Origin: Flavobacteriales bacterium
GTDB taxonomy: Bacteria; Bacteroidota; Bacteroidia; Flavobacteriales_F; PHOS-HE28
Direction: 5' to 3'
NCBI GenBank assembly: GCA_020854015.1
Contig: JADZGG010000157.1
Coordinates: 1 to 6,602, forward strand
DNA: 6,602 nt
The notes under the pieces were generated by a model that saw nothing but the letters and a program-made list of their open reading frames with translations, was not told the origin of the DNA and ran no database searches. Position numbers and translations under genes: made by a program. Positions 5,671-6,602 of the stretch are shown in pieces (the first letter of the stretch is position 1; every line of letters starts with the position of its first letter).

Positions 5671-6098
5671 CGTTCGCCGGGCAACTGCTGCGGATCCAGT
5701 TCGTCGTAGGTCGTCACAGCGTCCTTCGCGCGTGCCATGCGAACTCCCTCGATCCGCTGGATCACTAGTTCCAACGTCGTTCGTACGATGCAGCCTGGAA
5801 GCAGATGCCCGCCCACCATGATGCCGTCGCGGTCGGCTACCGAAAGATGAAGGTGCAGGCCATGCTTCGAGAGGGTCCCGGAGAATGAGCACACTTCCAG
5901 ATCGCCCGTGACCACGATGCCATCGGCTCGACCGGCATAACGCAGGTGGGCAGCGCTCAGGCTGCCAACTGCGCTCACCACCGCGGCTGCTTCAATGTTC
6001 GCGTTGGTCGCCCAGCTTTGCAACGTGGGTCGCAGATCCGCCCCCGGCTCCAGACGGAGCACATGAACAGCGCCTGAAGTGCCGTGCGCTTGTTTCAC
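5667..6098 (-). CDS. PPC (DUF296) domain protein, translationally coupled to purE
   Basis: The protein has 143 residues starting with GTG at 6098 and ending with TAA at 5667. Nearly all of it is one PPC/DUF296 domain (plants and prokaryotes conserved; COG1661-like, named for a PD1-like DNA-binding motif). AAAVVSAVGSLSAAHLRYA lies at 37-55. GDLEVCSFSG (65-74) is the counterpart of the plant GRFEILSLSG core. HLHLSVAD (82-89), GGHLLPGC (96-103), the TTLELVI strand and a terminal TTYDEL follow. His residues 79, 82, 84 and 98 include the positions suspected of metal binding in bacterial members. The family forms trimers; bacterial function is largely unknown and DNA binding is established mainly for plant AT-hook versions. 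This protein has no AT-hook. Its start overlaps the purE stop by four bases (GTGA), so translation is probably coupled to purE. GTG is chosen because no in-frame ATG fits the domain start. Confidence 0.88.
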   Translation of the reverse strand: MKQAHGTSGAVHVLRLEPGADLRPTLQSWATNANIEAAAVVSAVGSLSAAHLRYAGRADGIVVTGDLEVCSFSGTLSKHGLHLHLSVADRDGIMVGGHLLPGCIVRTTLELVIQRIEGVRMARAKDAVTTYDELDPQQLPGER

Positions 6099-6598
6099 TT
6101 ATCAAACCCGTTAGGGTACAGTTGGCGCAGCGCCTTGATCCCTTCCCCCACTTTCTCGGTAAGGCCCGCCTTGTAGGCCTGAAGTCGGAGTGATAGCTCC
6201 TTATCGGAAGTGCCAATGATCTGCGCGGCGAGGATCCCGGCATTCAGGGCACCGTTCACAGCCACTGTGGCCACAGGCACTCCGCCTGGCATTTGCACAA
6301 TGCTGAGCAGCGAGTCCCAACCGTCGATACTGTTACGGCTCTTCACTGGCACGCCGATCACGGGAAGTGTCGTGTACGAGGCCACCATGCCAGGTAGATG
6401 AGCTGCTCCACCCGCTCCTGCGATGATCACCTTCAGCCCGCGCGCCGCGGCACCTTTCGCATAGTCGGCCATGCGGTCCGGAGTCCGGTGTGCGCTCACG
6501 ACCGTCAGTTCGTAGGCCACACCCAATTCCTTCAGAATGTCCACCGCCTCGCGCATCACTTCCAGATCGCTGCGGCTGCCCATGATGATGCCTACCAT
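6095..6598 (-). CDS. purE: N5-carboxyaminoimidazole ribonucleotide mutase PurE
   Basis: The protein has 167 residues, the normal size for bacterial class I PurE, which converts N5-CAIR to CAIR in cytoplasmic de novo purine synthesis and works with PurK. Visible signatures are GSRSD (7-11), SAHRTP (35-40, with the catalytic His37), IAGAGGAAHLPGMVA (59-73), GVPVKS, and SLLSIVQMPGGVPVATVAV (97-113). The C-terminal helices (KELSLRLQAYKAGL) are complete. Start ATG 6598 gives MVGIIMGS, a common PurE N terminus, but only four bases lie upstream in the window, so a start slightly further out cannot be excluded. purK is not visible and may lie beyond the right edge. The stop TGA overlaps the next gene's GTG. 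Confidence 0.97.
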   Translation of the reverse strand: MVGIIMGSRSDLEVMREAVDILKELGVAYELTVVSAHRTPDRMADYAKGAAARGLKVIIAGAGGAAHLPGMVASYTTLPVIGVPVKSRNSIDGWDSLLSIVQMPGGVPVATVAVNGALNAGILAAQIIGTSDKELSLRLQAYKAGLTEKVGEGIKALRQLYPNGFDK

Positions 6599-6602
6599 GT
6601 TC

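Noticed and set aside
5086..5892. 268-residue minus-strand open frame across the YkuD gene
   Set aside because: It is longer than the YkuD gene but low in recognisable content and overlaps two genes with clear domain signatures (YkuD and PPC). It is an antisense shadow of GC-rich coding sequence.

Overview
The window looks like a chromosomal segment from a relatively GC-rich member of the Bacteroidota, most likely Flavobacteriales. Four signs support this. A secreted Asp-box protein carries the start of a type IX secretion (T9SS) type A sorting domain. The genes lack clear Shine-Dalgarno sequences, and one has a Bacteroidota-type -7 box (TAnnTTTG) at its start. A TonB-dependent receptor carries the N-terminal carboxypeptidase-D-like extension typical of the phylum. 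A lipoprotein has an acidic surface-export-like signal after its acylated cysteine. The taxonomic call is inference from gene content.

Layout: (1) bases 1-1085, minus strand: a secreted beta-propeller-like protein with Asp-box repeats, cut by the left edge inside its T9SS sorting domain. (2) 1141-1515, minus: a small secreted four-cysteine protein of unknown function. (3) 1516-1634: a 119-bp divergent intergenic region with a good promoter for the rightward genes and clustered short dyads. (4) 1635-5002, plus: a likely operon of a small His/Cys-rich membrane or secreted protein, a 774-residue TonB-dependent receptor of ZnuD-like type, and a probable surface lipoprotein. (5) 5053-5670, plus: a lipoprotein L,D-transpeptidase/YkuD enzyme of the YafK-like subgroup. 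(6) 5667-6598, minus: purE and, overlapping it by four bases (GTGA), a DUF296/PPC-domain protein. The convergent stops of the YkuD gene and the PPC gene share one TTAA. No stretch over 300 bases lacks a gene, and I see no tRNA, rRNA, CRISPR array or insertion sequence.

How they fit together: genes 1635-5002 look like an outer-membrane uptake cassette, probably for a transition metal (zinc or copper). The receptor has ZnuD-like signatures, the leading small protein has HEC, HH and HCxxC motifs, and the trailing lipoprotein has acidic DxDxDG-type motifs. The substrate is inferred, not shown. The most unexpected non-protein signal is a perfect 15-bp inverted repeat with a 7-nt loop inside the receptor gene, just after the signal-peptide codons (2114-2150). 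It would fold the early mRNA into a strong hairpin. The other genes are housekeeping (purE) or cell-envelope functions with no obvious link to the cassette.
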